In this document: positions 1 to 10,605 of the stretch, piece by piece
How the letters are laid out: each line of letters begins with the position of its first letter
How positions within the stretch are numbered: the stretch's first letter is position 1
DNA from: Chondrilla cf. caribensis
Lineage: Eukaryota > Porifera > Demospongiae > Chondrillida > Chondrillidae
Assembly (NCBI GenBank): GCA_964020155.1
Contig: OZ026551.1
Location: forward strand, 2,354,018 to 2,418,017
DNA: 64,000 nt
Direction: 5' to 3'
Notes under the pieces: generated by a model
Told to the model about the DNA's origin: nothing
Seen by the model: the letters and a program-made list of their open reading frames with translations, nothing else
Databases searched by the model: none
Program-made: the position numbers and the translations under genes

Positions 1-558
1 AGCTATCATGACAGTATGACGTTCTGCACACTGACTGTAGTCCTCATACGCTGTAGCCAGCTTCAGGTTCAACCAGCACTGAGCAGTCTGAAGTGAATAT
101 CTGCAACAGTTTGTCATATCGTGTGGTATTGAAAGGACAAATTTATAGGTACAGACCGTCTACCATTCTCTAAAGCGAAGCAACTTTTATTCTCAATCTT
201 TTCATGAGGATTGGGGAGATGGGCCTCGGGCCAAGACATAGGGTAATACAGGGTGTTTTTGGACACCGATTTTAACTACCGCATTACACAGCTGTTGATT
301 CGAATTTTTACCAAAGATACCTCCATACACAGGGTATTGACCAGTGGTAGACACTCAACCATAACCCTACATTATCACAATTCAAAGGAGCACTTCCCAC
401 ATCCCACCCCCTGTGTCCCGGATTACTCAAGCTCACTTTAATTCGTTTCCACCCAACGGAAGGACTCATAATTAACGTCTGTGTTTATCCTGTCCACACA
501 GGTTGTCCATCATGTCACCTGCTGCACCTTGTCTTCCCACAGTTATTGGTCACTGAGA
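1..558. other. No gene recognised
   Basis: I see no convincing exon here. Short open frames on the + strand lack homology to the cluster exons that I can recognise. A polypyrimidine stretch ending in AG (about 528-542) lies just before the candidate exon at 559. Confidence 0.4.
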
Positions 559-643
559 ATGTCATCTGGACTTAAGAGGACCCCCCAGAGTGGTGGTAAA
601 GGAAAGGGTAAAAAGACAAAGTTAGAGGTTACCCAGCAGGATG
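559..643 (+). CDS. Candidate first exon, Lys/Gly-rich N-terminus
   Basis: An ATG at 559 opens 28 codons rich in Gly and Lys (motif KGKGKKTK) and ends at a good donor (GATG|GTGAGT) in phase 1. The 85-nt length and phase-1 end match the leader exons of the type A genes downstream, but the peptide is not similar to them. It may be the first exon of the gene whose tail exon lies at 1704-1745. No exon linking the two is visible. Function unknown. Confidence 0.3.
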
Positions 644-1703
644 GTGAGTCAATGGCCTCGTTGTCCACAGAAGTTAGATTGAGCTATAATTTTAACAATT
701 ATTTATGATCATTGTTCAGATCTAGTGATTCCATATAGTAAATAGGTTTTCACTACAATCATATATATCAGTTCAGGGATCAGACTTTGACTACCTTTCC
801 CACTTTGGCATTGAATTTCGTTCATCAAATTTGAATTGTAATGGTTCCGGTTAATATTAACAATAATGTGATTGCAACACACATCACACCCTCACCTCCA
901 CACACATCTCACTTTCACCCTCAAGTTGTGAACAACATTGATACGGCAGAGTCACTCATGCACATGCACATTGCATGTTGCCATAAGACACATATGAGTG
1001 AGAATGAAAAAAAAACCTTTGTGGCGAAGCTAAGGGTATGGATGTAATCGTCTTATTTCGAAGCTCACCAGCCAGAATAAGTGATAATACATTGCCACAA
1101 GTTAGGACAGCAAATCATACATAGTTGTCCTCATAAGTGGTGATGTACAGGTGAAAGTGACTGGCAGTGTGCTACATACTGTATTCAAAATTTGCTATGT
1201 GTAAGCACCAGGTGTACACAGGCATGAATTTAATCGGTATATGGTAGTTCAACGTGGTATAGACAGACATGTACTTATATGCTTTAATTTTCACAGGGTT
1301 AAACAAAGCATTAAGCATTTCTATTTTCACATACAGACGTAACTCAGAATCCAAATCAGAAATCTTATATATACCTGGGCCACTACTATTAAGGTGCCCA
1401 ATAAAACTGTAGACGAGTTGCCAGTTTGGTGTACATTTTCACGGTATAGAACTTTTATGGATGGTTGCTGATCTGAGAAACCCGCAAAAGTTTAAACTGC
1501 AAAAGTTGAAGCATATACAGTAGCACACATGTATGTACATGGATAGAATTATATAATGTACAGATATTGTATAATGTGTGCTGGCTGTGAGTGGGTGGGT
1601 GGATGTGCTGGTTGTGAGTGTGTGGGTGGATGTGATGGTTGTGAGTGAGTGGGTGATAGTATTAATTTTGATAACAACAATCTAATCTTCTTATCTTCTT
1701 CAG
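644..1703. other. Probable intron or intergenic sequence
   Basis: No recognisable exon. The last 130 bases carry a short GTGGGTGGATGTG minisatellite (about 1575-1655) and a polypyrimidine tract (TCTTCTTATCTTCTTCAG). Both are repeated in front of the type B tail exon at 25700. Confidence 0.4.
1575..1655. repeat. GTGGGTGGATGTGATGGTTGTGAGTGA minisatellite, copy 1
   Basis: Degenerate repeats of a unit of about 26-30 bases (GTGGGTGG ATGTGATGGTTGTGAGTG). Longer homologous arrays lie at 25350-25655 and 49740-50110, each just upstream of a type B tail exon or its relic. The tract therefore marks the same position in three tandem units. Confidence 0.7.
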
Positions 1704-1745
1704 GTGGAAATGAAGGAAAGATCAGGACTGCCTTTGTTAGGCTGA
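1704..1745 (+). CDS. Terminal exon of an upstream type B death-fold gene (partial)
   Basis: After CTTCTTCAG the frame reads 13 codons (VEMKERSGLPLLG) then TGA. It corresponds to the tail exon of gene 2 (25700-25738, VARNGGKDRSDC stop) and to a relic at 50454-50492. In all three the minisatellite precedes the exon and a type A first exon follows within about 200 bp. This suggests that the left edge of the window holds the 3' end of another type B gene. Its upstream exons are not recognisable in the window. Confidence 0.4.
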   Translation: MEMKERSGLPLLG

Positions 1746-1895
1746 CTTGATGGCTTCGCCTTTGTATATCATTATAGAATGCATGTCGTATAAACCAGAT
1801 ACTCTATTCTCGTGAAAGCGTTCGTTGCGAAGTTTCTGGACGTTCGTGTAGGTTTAATAAAGGGGAATACCCATTATGAGGCTGATGTGATCAAA

Positions 1896-1986
1896 ATGGC
1901 GTTACCATCATCGAAACATGTACAGGAACATTGTTCGTGTTTATCTCCAGACGCTTTCTGGCATTTGAACTCTAAGGAACGTAAAG
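1896..1986 (+). CDS. Gene 1 leader exon, type A
   Basis: ATG plus 30 codons ending at a phase-1 donor (AAAG|GTGCG). It shares the C-S-C-x-SPDAF core and a following LxxKER motif with the leaders at 25911 and 50683. The upstream sequence (ACCCATTATGAGGC...ATCAAAATGGCG) is also conserved, which supports this start. Confidence 0.6.
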
Positions 1987-2385
1987 GTGCGCATAATATT
2001 TGTACGCACACAGAACTTTCTGTCAGTATTCGTATTTGCGTAGTGAATCCCAAGCAAGTTATGATCTGATTACGTTTATGACGTTCTGGAAGCCCTAGAA
2101 ATGGAGTAAAATCCTATTGAACGACTCTTTACGGTTTCACTCTTAGTTCAGATATATGGTCCCGCTTAGTCCAATGGTTAACCCTGGCTGGTGTACAAGG
2201 TACAAGGCTCTTTGGTTTTGGATTATCTTCGGTCTTGTATCGCACCTTGTTCCTTTATTTGGATCATAATGTGGTAGTTTCTCCACTCCTTACCCCTCAC
2301 AAACTCGCACTGCACGTATACCTTCTAATGATGTCAGGAGCTCCAGTGCTAGTTATCTTGATCTGTGTGTCTTCTCTTTATTCAG

Positions 2386-2594
2386 GACTTGAAATTCTAC
2401 ATCAAAGAGAAGGTCTCATTACAACGGCAGAATGTGGAAGGTTGGAAGTTCTAGTTCTTTGTATAGTCAGTTTGTTCGTTATGGAGTGGTGGCTCAAACA
2501 ATTCTAGCTAAAAGTGTTAGTGAAAGTTTGAAACTTTGTGAGATTTGTAAGCAATATCAATTATTAGACAGAGATGACATGAACCGAATCAAAG
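2386..2594 (+). pseudogene. CARD-like A exon, frameshifted (gene 1)
   Basis: Starts as the intact copy at 26397 does (G|LEILHQ, GLIT, AECGR) and ends with the matching C-terminus (YQLLDRDDMNRIKG), but the two halves lie in different frames. It is 209 nt against 195 nt in the intact copy, so reading from the start reaches TAG. Phase 1 on both sides means a transcript skipping it would stay in frame. Confidence 0.65.
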
Positions 2595-2640
2595 GTGTGT
2601 CTGTGTGTGATCTGTGTATAATTTACTCTATATTTGTACA

Positions 2641-3724
2641 ATAGACCGATTGCGCATTGACGTCATGAAGAGCGGAAATGGTCGCGAAGGGTGTTATGGG
2701 TAGGATTTACTATGGGGACCACGTACCGATTGTCGAAAAAGGACATTCCTGGCTCTAGCCTGGGTTGAAAATCTCCCGACGATTTGAACGTTGAACAGCT
2801 GAAATGATGGTTGGCCTATCGAAGTGCTTGTAGATTTGAAAAAAAAGCTGAATTAGTTCAGCGGTATGAGATATACCGGTGTTAAATTCTCTCGTGATCG
2901 CCGTATAGCTGTGGTAGTAGATGCACGTCTTAATAAGTGTATGCAAAGTTGTACGTGTAAACGATTGATATATTTTGCTGTCTCGTGTAGAGTCAAAGAA
3001 TAGTCCACATGTGCTTAGATATGATTGTTATTTCTTCTGATCTTGTATTTTGCCTGCGTGAAAGGAGATTCTCCAAACTGTACATACTTATTCTATACAT
3101 TTCTCGACTGATTGTAAATATGCCACACCACTGTGCTGCATGTTCCCAGCTGTACATCCAACAGCAAGACTTCTCCACACGTCCTTTCACAAGTTTCCAT
3201 CTGGGGCATTGGCTGGTGCTTTCCTCTTGCTGGAAGTGGGTTGCAATCGTTGGGGAAAACAATTGAAAACAACTTGGACTTGGATTTTAAGATTCTGTTT
3301 GTCCACGTTGTCTTGTGCATTCTTTTTCTACCTGATACCGAATTTACGTGGTACGATTCGGCAGTAAAATGCTTAGTACACACACGTGTGGAACTGTTAA
3401 TAGTCCAAACTCCCTTACTTTCAACTCCACGTATGTTTTTAGCCCGATTACAACGAAGAGCTGCATCAGATGGAAACTTGTGGAAAGAAAAATACCTGTG
3501 GAGAAGTCTTGCTGTTGGATGTACAACCGGGAACAGCACAGCGGTGTGGTATATTTACAATCAGTCGAGAAATAAATACGTACAGTTCCAAAATCTCCTT
3601 TCACAAAGACAAAATATAACCTATTAACACGTCTTACTATGAGAATCTATACGACGAACACCCTTCGCGACCATTTCCGGTCTTCATGACCGGAAAGGAT
3701 GATGTCAATGCGCAATCAGTCTAT
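2641..3724. mobile_element. Foldback (palindromic) transposon, about 1.08 kb
   Basis: The left end (ATAGACCGATTGCGCATTGA) is the near reverse complement of the right end (TCAATGCGCAATCAGTCTAT), and pairing continues inward through GGAAATGGTCGCGAAGGGTGTT. The inner 3010-3610 region is itself a long inverted repeat, so both strands carry mirror-image open frames (PTARLLH, FHKFPS). The paralogous introns at about 26640 and 51825 read straight through (TTTGTACAGTTTTCCATG and TTTGTTCAGTTTTCCATG), so the element inserted into gene 1 only. Confidence 0.8.
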
Positions 3725-4101
3725 TTTCCATGAAATGGTAGTAGTAATTTCCAAATGCATTACGTGATAACATTATACTGTGTTAATTTTGTGAATTGTT
3801 GTTCTTCCAGGACCATGTTATATGCCATGGTGATATTCTAGCCACCAAATTTATTTGTGCAAATTCACTTTTATTATTATCTAAATAAGAATTTGGATAG
3901 TCTACTTTCCTTGCTGATCCAACCCATTTTCCCCTCAATTTCCTAAACTTCACTGTAGTTATACTTTTCCCATTTCATTTGACACAGAGAATAATATTAT
4001 GCATGTAAATTCCTAAAAAAAGGCACTTTGGCATATTATATGTAGTACATGTATGCAAGTTCTTTCGGTGTGTATGTCCATATGTACGTATAATATGTAC
4101 G

Positions 4102-4281
4102 TACAGTGATTTCTTGTTAATCCGCCACTGCTTTATCTGCCCAACCTTTAATCCGTTACAATTTCCCATTACCAATGTAATGTACAAGTACTAATGAATT
4201 TCCAGTTAATCCACCAAACTCATTAATCCACCATATTCGTTGAAAACGAATTGGGGCGGATTAACCAGTGTATGCACTGTA
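4102..4281. mobile_element. MITE with TACAGTGAATTCTCGTTAATCCGCCAC-type ends
   Basis: Terminal inverted repeats resembling those of pogo/Tigger-type mariner elements (TACAGTG...AATCCGCC at left, GGCGGATTAACCAG...CACTGTA at right), flanked by TA. Related copies lie at 17959, 26766, 28294 and 32546. Confidence 0.7.
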
Positions 4282-4614
4282 TGTGTATTTCGCTATGGTA
4301 ATGTATTTATATGTGTACATATGCATGTGCACTTGTGTGTACATACATACGTATGTACGTATTCTTTTGCATGTATACATATGTGTACTATGTATTTGCA
4401 CATGAGATGTGTGTATATGATATTTGCACATACAGGTACGTACATATATTATGTGTGTGTGTGGTCCATTTACATGCATAATTTTATGTTGTATGTGTGT
4501 CTATTGTATTGTATTTTATGTGGTATTCCAAAGTTTGTCTATCCTCTCCATGTACATATGAAGTGATTTGATACTCTACTTGGTTACAGTATCATTTGAT
4601 GACATTGTTTCCAG

Positions 4615-4803
4615 TTCTTGTGGATGTTTATCATAAGGAACAACTAGTGACAAAAGAGGAAGCTGAAGAAGTTGCTTCTGATGTATGGATGTGGGAATGG
4701 AGGTGGGTAGAAGTTGCTGTCACCAAAGATGTTGTTATCGCTGCAAGAATAGGTGACATCTTGGATAAACATGGGAACAATAATGTTGCAAAACACATTA
4801 GAG
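4615..4803 (+). CDS. CARD-like repeat exon A1 (gene 1)
   Basis: 189 nt, phase 1-1. The frame runs from VDVYHKEQLVTKEEAEE to HIRG after TTTCCAG and ends at AGAG|GTAAGT. The Trp-rich segment is VWMWEWRWVEV. Open throughout. Confidence 0.7.
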
Positions 4804-5316
4804 GTAAGTGTCTGTACTCTCGTCTGTGTGTATAAATACTGAACATGATCTCTTTCAATTATCTTAAATATTAGCTGTATGATGCATTCATGCATCTCTT
4901 GTACTCTCTGTATGTGTATGTACATTGATCATTATTGTAAATTACATGTAAATTCATTGTGCATGTAAATTTCTATTTAAATGCATTTTTGACATAATTA
5001 TTATTATAATATGTAGTACATGTATATATACAAGTTCTTTTCTTTGAGTATGTACGTATGTATATTTTGCTATTGTATGTACGTATACGTGTAAATATAC
5101 ATGTGCACTTGTGTCTACATACACATGTGGTATGTTGCGTGGGCAGATCAAAGTGCAAAGTGTGCTCATATCCATGCTATTTGCACAGTTTCCATGAAAT
5201 TGCACACTTCCTTTGCTATTGCACACTTTGTGACTGTTATTGATATTTCACACCTTGATCAATCAATTAACATAGCAACATACAGAAACTTTGATTCATT
5301 AAACATACTACATAAT

Positions 5317-5441
5317 AGCTAAAGTACATTGGGTGGAGACATGTACATGCACTTTATTTGTTAACTCGGGCTTCACTCATGAAAACAATTAAACAAAAGT
5401 GTCTGCATATCTGCTACAGCCCACCCAAAGGTACTTTAGCT
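5317..5441. mobile_element. Small inverted-repeat element, AGCTAAAGTACC ends
   Basis: Left end AGCTAAAGTACATTGGGTGG pairs with right end CCACCCAAAGGTACTTTAGCT. It is an insertion-free relative of the element at 8264-9194, which contains a later nested insertion. Related ends occur around 22362-22461 and 45354-45433. Confidence 0.6.
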
Positions 5442-5805
5442 TTTACATGTATGTATTATATACTTTTGTATGTATACATTTGTTTGTGTTTGCTATGTAT
5501 TTATACATGAGACTGTGTGTATAATATGATATTTGTACATACAAGTGTATGTGTGTGGTGCATGTACATGCATAATTGTATGTTGTATGTGTGAGTGTGT
5601 GCCATATAATTGTGTACAAAGTATACATTTTCTAGTTGAAAAAATTAACAATTTTTGGCCTTTGCAATTCATGACATTTTAATTTATGCACTATGACGTA
5701 TGTGATTGTTAATATTCCAAAGTTTGTCTATCCTCTCCATGTACATATGAAATGATTTGATACTCTACTTGGTTACAGTATCATTTTTGATGACATTGTT
5801 TCCAG

Positions 5806-5994
5806 TTGTTGTGGATGTTTATCATAAGGAACAGCTAGTGACAAAAGAGGAAGCTGAAAAGACTGCTACTGTTGTATGGAGGTGGGATAGGATGTGGTAT
5901 GATGTTGCTGTCACCAAAGATGTTGTTACTGCTGCAAGAATAGGTGAAATCCTGGATAAATATGGCTTCAATGATGTTGCACGACACATTAGAG
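5806..5994 (+). CDS. CARD-like repeat exon A2 (gene 1)
   Basis: 189 nt, phase 1-1, open. Trp-rich segment VWRWDRMWYDV; ends HIRG at AGAG|GTAAGT. Confidence 0.7.
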
Positions 5995-6341
5995 GTAAGT
6001 GTGTTACTCTCATCTGTGTGTATACATACTGTACAGGATCCCTTTGAAAAGGCATGATGGGCATGATATTTGTACACACAAGTGTATGTGTGTGGTGCAT
6101 GTACATGCATAATTGTATATTGTATGTGTATGAGTGTGTGCCATATAATTGTGTACAAAGTATCCATTTCTAGTTAAAAAAAATAACAGTTGCCATGCAT
6201 TTGCAATTCATGACATTTTAAAATGATGCACTACGACATGTGTGTGATTGTTGGTATGCCAATGTCTGTCTATTCTCTCCATATACATATGAAGTGATTT
6301 TGTGAGTTGGTTACAGTATCATTTGATGACATTGTCTCCAG

Positions 6342-6518
6342 TTATTGTGGATGTATATCTTAAGGAACAGCTGGTGACAAAAGAGGAAGCTTTGAAGGCT
6401 CCTTCTAGTGCATGGTGGTGGGAAAAATTGGCCGTCACCAAAGATAGTGTAATGGCTACAAGAATAGCTAACGTTTTGGATAAGTCTGGCTTCAATGATG
6501 TTGCACAACACATTAGAG
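6342..6518 (+). CDS. CARD-like repeat exon A3 (gene 1)
   Basis: 177 nt, phase 1-1, open. Short Trp-rich segment (AWWWEKLAV) and the TKDSV...RIANVLDK subtype. Donor AGAG|GTACAG. Confidence 0.7.
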
Positions 6519-6908
6519 GTACAGTAAATGTGAAGATTTTTGCCTTCTTTATAAATACTGTACAGGATCCTTTAAAAGGCATGATTATCTTGAATATTAG
6601 CTGTATGCTGCATTCATTCATCTCTTGTACTCACTGTATGTGTGTGTGTGTACATATACCGTATATGGCGTGTGTGTGTATTTTTGAATATACATACATA
6701 TGATACATACATATCGTTCATTGCTACAATTACGTGTGTAGTCCTTGACACTGCCCATACCATTCAGGAGATTTGGTATTTTAATTTGATGCACTATGAC
6801 ATGTGTGTGATTGTTGGTATTCCAAAGTCTGTCTATCCTCTCCATGTACATATGAAGTGATTTGATATTCCACTTGGTTACAGTATCATTTGATGACATT
6901 GTTTCCAG

Positions 6909-7097
6909 TTTTTGTGGATGTTTATCATAAGGAACAGCTAGTGGCAAAAGAGGAAGCTGAAAAGATTGCTTCAGATGTACGGAGGTGGGAATGGAGGTGG
7001 GTAGAAGTTGCTGTCACCAAAGATGTTGTTACCGCTGCAAGAATAGGTGACATCTTGGACAAATATGAGTACAATGATGTTGCAAAACACATTAGAG
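6909..7097 (+). CDS. CARD-like repeat exon A4 (gene 1)
   Basis: 189 nt, phase 1-1, open. Trp-rich segment VRRWEWRWVEV; TKDVV...RIGDILDK subtype. Confidence 0.7.
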
Positions 7098-7384
7098 GTA
7101 AATGTGTGTACTCACGTCGTGTGTATAAATACTGTACGGGATCCCTTGAGTAATTGTATGTTGTATGTGTGTGAGTGTGTGCCATATAATTGTGTACAAA
7201 GTATACATTTTCTAGTTATTAAATTAACAATTGCCGTTCATTCGCAATCCATCACATTTTAATTTGATGCACTATGACGTGTGTGGTTGTTGGTATTCCA
7301 AAGTCTGTCTATCCTCTCCATGTACATATGAAGTGATTTGATACTCTACTTGGTTACAGTATCATTTGATGACATTGTTTCCAG

Positions 7385-7595
7385 TTATTATGGATGTTTA
7401 TCATAAGGAACAGCTAGTGACAAAAGAGGAAGCTGAAGAGGTTGTTTCTGGCGTATATTCTGAGGAGGTGGGAAAGGAGGTTGGAAAAAAGGAGGTGGGC
7501 ACAAGTTGCTGTCACCAAGGATGCTAGAACTACTGCAAGAATAGGTGACATCTTGGATAAGTATGGTTTCAACGATGCTGCAAAATACATTAGAG
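7385..7595 (+). pseudogene. CARD-like repeat exon A5, frameshifted (gene 1)
   Basis: 211 nt, 22 more than A4. The extra bases lie in the GGAGGTGGGAAAGGAGG part that codes for the Trp-rich segment. From the normal start the frame meets TAG after TGC; the C-terminal half (VAVTKDARTTARIGDILDKY) is open in another frame. Confidence 0.7.
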
Positions 7596-7883
7596 GTAAA
7601 TGTGTGTACTCTAGTCTGTGTGTATATATACTGTACAGGATCCCTTTGAAAAAGCAAAAATTATCTTGAATACTTGCTGTATGCTGCATTCATGAATTTC
7701 TTGTACTCTCTGTATTTGTGTGTACATTGATCATTATAGTAAATTACATGTGGTAGTGAATGTGTGCTCCAAATAGCAGGTGTATTTGTAAATATGTGTT
7801 AACAATTAGTATACAATTATAGTATATCTGCGTTGGTTGTAGGTTATTAGTTTATGTGTTGCTGTTTACATGTATGTACACGC

Positions 7884-7886
<3 letters not shown>

Positions 7887-7958
<72 letters not shown>

Positions 7959-7959
7959 G

Positions 7960-8015
<56 letters not shown>

Positions 8016-8028
8016 GTGTGTGTGTGTA
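7887..8028. repeat. TG/CA microsatellite
   Basis: About 140 bases of TG dinucleotide with a few interruptions. It creates spurious Val-Cys and Thr-His frames. Confidence 0.95.
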
Positions 8029-8300
8029 ATTTTGAATGTACGGACACATATATGTATGGTCAATTACTACAATTACATTTCTAGTCATTTATACTTGACA
8101 ATGCCTTTTCTCGACAACATTCAGGAAATTTATTTTAAATGAAATTGCACACTTCCCTTTGCTATTGCACACTTCGTAATTGTTATTGATATTTCACACC
8201 TGGAATAATCAATTACCACAGCAACATACAGACACTCTTGATTAATTAAACATACTACATAATAGCTAAAGTACCTTTCGGTTGGCTGTAGGGGAGACAT

Positions 8301-9092
8301 TAGTCTGACGTAGCCCAGACCCTTCCGGCCTCCATTTTATAACGGCGCGGAAAGGGTCTGGTACATGTCCTATACCTGGCTCGTTCCGCCCACGTTCTCT
8401 GCAAGGTGTGAAGATCATAACTTAACACCCACAGTGTTACTATCAAACGTGTGATGTTTATTTTGCGATTTTGACAATTTTGACGTAGATCTAGAACTAG
8501 AGTTTTCCGAATTCCCATTTAATATTCGAATTCCCGTTCAATATTGCGGGTTTTCTGAGGTCAAAATACCAGTTTTTGCTCAACATCTTCCTTAACGCAT
8601 TGCAAGTCATGGACATCATGCTGAATATTGCCTAGAAAGTTGGCCCGTGGAAGAAATTGTGTCTTCTGGTCAATCATGAGAGGCTAATGGCTTTACAAAT
8701 CGACGAAATCGACTTTGCTTTTGTTTATCCTCTAAGGCGATCGAGCACACTAACAGTCCATAAATAAGCGACTTCCCAAAACCATTCCACAATGATACAA
8801 GGACATTTCCAGAGACAAAATGTTCAATGGCTGAAAACAGTTCTTCTATCAAGCACTGGTATCCGTGATCATTCGCTACTTCGCCGACTAAATCTCTAGT
8901 TACAACCACTAGAGCAGCTGCCTTCGTCGTCATTGATTATAACAACAAGCGGTGAATATCAAAGTGTCACATAAATAATTCACTCCCCCAAGGTTCCAGG
9001 GGTATTGAACATCGTCACCTGTGAAATGTACCAGGCCCTTTCCGCACCGTAATAAAAATGGAGGCCGGAAGGGTCTAGGCTACTTCAGACTA
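8301..9092 (-). mobile_element. Non-autonomous relative of the RecQ/DUF6589 element
   Basis: The termini are inverted copies of about 60 bases. The left starts TAGTCTGACGTAGCCCAGAC; the right, reverse complemented, starts TAGTCTGAAGTAGCCTAGAC. Both contain an internal hairpin (AGACCCTTCC...GGAAAGGG). It is flanked by 9-bp direct repeats GGGAGACAT at 8292-8300 and 9093-9101, and the paralogous site near 5335 lacks the insertion. On the minus strand, about 160 bp inside the right end, an 87-codon frame (8670-8933) resembles the start of a RecQ-like helicase. This is the same arrangement as at 59775-59994. Confidence 0.85.
8670..8933 (-). pseudogene. RecQ-like helicase N-terminal fragment
   Basis: An 87-codon frame inside the 792-bp element. 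It contains SGNVLVSLWNGFGKSLIYGL, which matches the motif I neighbourhood of RecQ-type helicases except that the usual PTG before xGKS reads WNG. It ends before motif Ia, so it cannot be an active helicase. It is the only visible coding remnant in the element and ties it to the helicase-bearing element at 59775. Confidence 0.6.
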
Positions 9093-9575
9093 GGGAGACA
9101 TACACTTATATTTGTTAACTCGGGCTTCACTCTCATAAACAATTAAACAAAAGTGTCTGCATTCGGCTACAGCCCACCCAAAGGTACTTTAGCTATTACA
9201 TGTATGTACATATACTTGTGCATGTATACATTTGTTTGTGTTTGCTATGTATTTGTTCATGAGACTTTGACAATGTGTATAATAATATGATATTTGTACA
9301 TACAAGTGTATGTGTGGTGTATGTACATGCATAATTGTATGTTGTATGTGTGTGATTGTGTGCCATATAATTGTGTACAAAGTATACATTAAATTTTGTT
9401 ATAGTTGTACAATTAACAATTTCCATGCATTCGCAATTCATGACATTTTAATTTGATGCACTATGACATGTGTGTGATTGTTGGCATTCCAAAGTCTGTC
9501 TATCCTCTCCATGTACATATGAAGTGATTTGATACTCTACTTGGTTACAGTATCATTTGATGACATTGTTTCCAG

Positions 9576-9752
9576 CTCTTGTGGATGTTTATCATAAGGA
9601 ACAACTAGTGACAAAAGAGGAAGCTGAAAAGATTGCTTCTAATAAATGGAGGTGGGAAAACGTTACTGTCACCAAAGATGTTGTTACCGCTGCAAGAATA
9701 GGTGATATCTTGGATAATTATGGCTTCAATGATGTTACACAACACATTAGAG
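9576..9752 (+). CDS. CARD-like repeat exon A6 (gene 1)
   Basis: 177 nt, phase 1-1, open. Short segment NKWRWENVTV; donor AGAG|GTGTGT. Confidence 0.7.
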
Positions 9753-9926
9753 GTGTGTATACTCTCGTCTGTGTGTATAAACACTGTACAGGATCCCTAT
9801 TGAAAAGGCACAATTATCTTGAATATTAGCTGTATGCTGCATTCATGCATCTCTTGTACTCTCTGTATGTGTGTGTACATCGATCATTATTGTAAAATTA
9901 CATGTAAATTCTCTGTGCACAAACAA

Positions 9927-10155
9927 GTAATTCGAGTTTAAAAAACTCGTGGGGCTGCCGCCCTCGCACTCGAATTACTTGGAGATCTTTCTTAGGTTTA
10001 GAAGAACCTTCGCTGAGGTTATTACGTTCGGCGAAGCTTCAGCGCACGAATTCTAGCCCAATTTCTAATTGTCGGCATTCGAAATCGGCCATCTTTATTT
10101 CGCGCAATATAAATTATGATATAAATTCATTGTTGCGGTTACGCGTAGGAACATG

Positions 10156-10194
<39 letters not shown>

Positions 10195-10270
10195 TTATAT
10201 ATAATCGGACTAGCGTTACATACCGGAAGTCGAAATGAAAACAATATAGGGGCTGCCTCCGGACCCCCCT
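9927..10270. mobile_element. Repeat element with GTAATTCGAG ends, copy 1
   Basis: Starts AAGTAATTCGAGTTTAAAAAA and shares CTTCGCTGA, AATTCTAGCCCAAT, CGCGCAATATAA and TTCATTGTTGCGGTTACGC with a second copy at 23056-23345. Its right boundary is uncertain because an AT microsatellite (about 10157-10190) interrupts it. Confidence 0.55.
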
Positions 10271-10422
10271 TAAAAGTCCTATTTAAAGGCTTTTTTGGCA
10301 TATTATATGTAATACATGTATATATACAAGTTCTTTTTTATGTGCATTCATGTATGTATAATTTGCTATGGTAATGTATGTATAATATTATGTGTGCATA
10401 CATTTGATGACATTGTTTCCAG

Positions 10423-10605
10423 TTCTTGTGGATATTTATCATAAGGAACAGCTAGTGACAAAAGAGGAAGCTGAAGAGGTTGCTTCTAGTATATGGGGGT
10501 CGAGGTGGAAAAGAATTGCTCACACCAAAGATAGTGTAATGGCTACCAGAATAGCAGACATTTTGGATAAGTATGGCTTCAATGATGTTGCACAACGCAT
10601 TAATG
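10423..10605 (+). CDS. CARD-like repeat exon A7 (gene 1)
   Basis: 183 nt, phase 1-1, open. Segment SIWGSRWKRIAH; last codons RINGN rather than HIRGK. It lacks most of the conserved upstream intronic block and keeps only the last 25 bases (ATTTGATGACATTGTTTCCAG). Confidence 0.65.

Larger units (their letters stand above)
8264..9194. mobile_element. Inverted-repeat element (AGCTAAAGTACC ends) carrying a nested transposon
   Basis: The same terminal repeats and internal sequence as 5317-5441 (GGAGACAT...TTTGTTAACTCGGGCTTCACTC). It is interrupted after GGGAGACAT by the 792-bp element at 8301-9092. Confidence 0.65.

Noticed and set aside
3009..3627. Overlapping open frames on both strands with similar peptides (PTARLLH, FHKFPS)
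   Set aside because: They mirror each other because the DNA is an inverted repeat inside the foldback element. No known protein family is recognisable.
4596..4835. Separate small genes starting MMTLFPVLVDVYHKEQ at each repeat
   Set aside because: The MMTLFP part is the translated 3' end of the intron (TTGATGACATTGTTTCCAG). The shared acceptor and phase 1-1 borders show these are internal exons of larger genes.
4300..6200. Minus-strand frames across the repeat exons (for example SASSFVTSCSL endings)
   Set aside because: Antisense shadows of the + strand repeat exons, identical in every copy for that reason.
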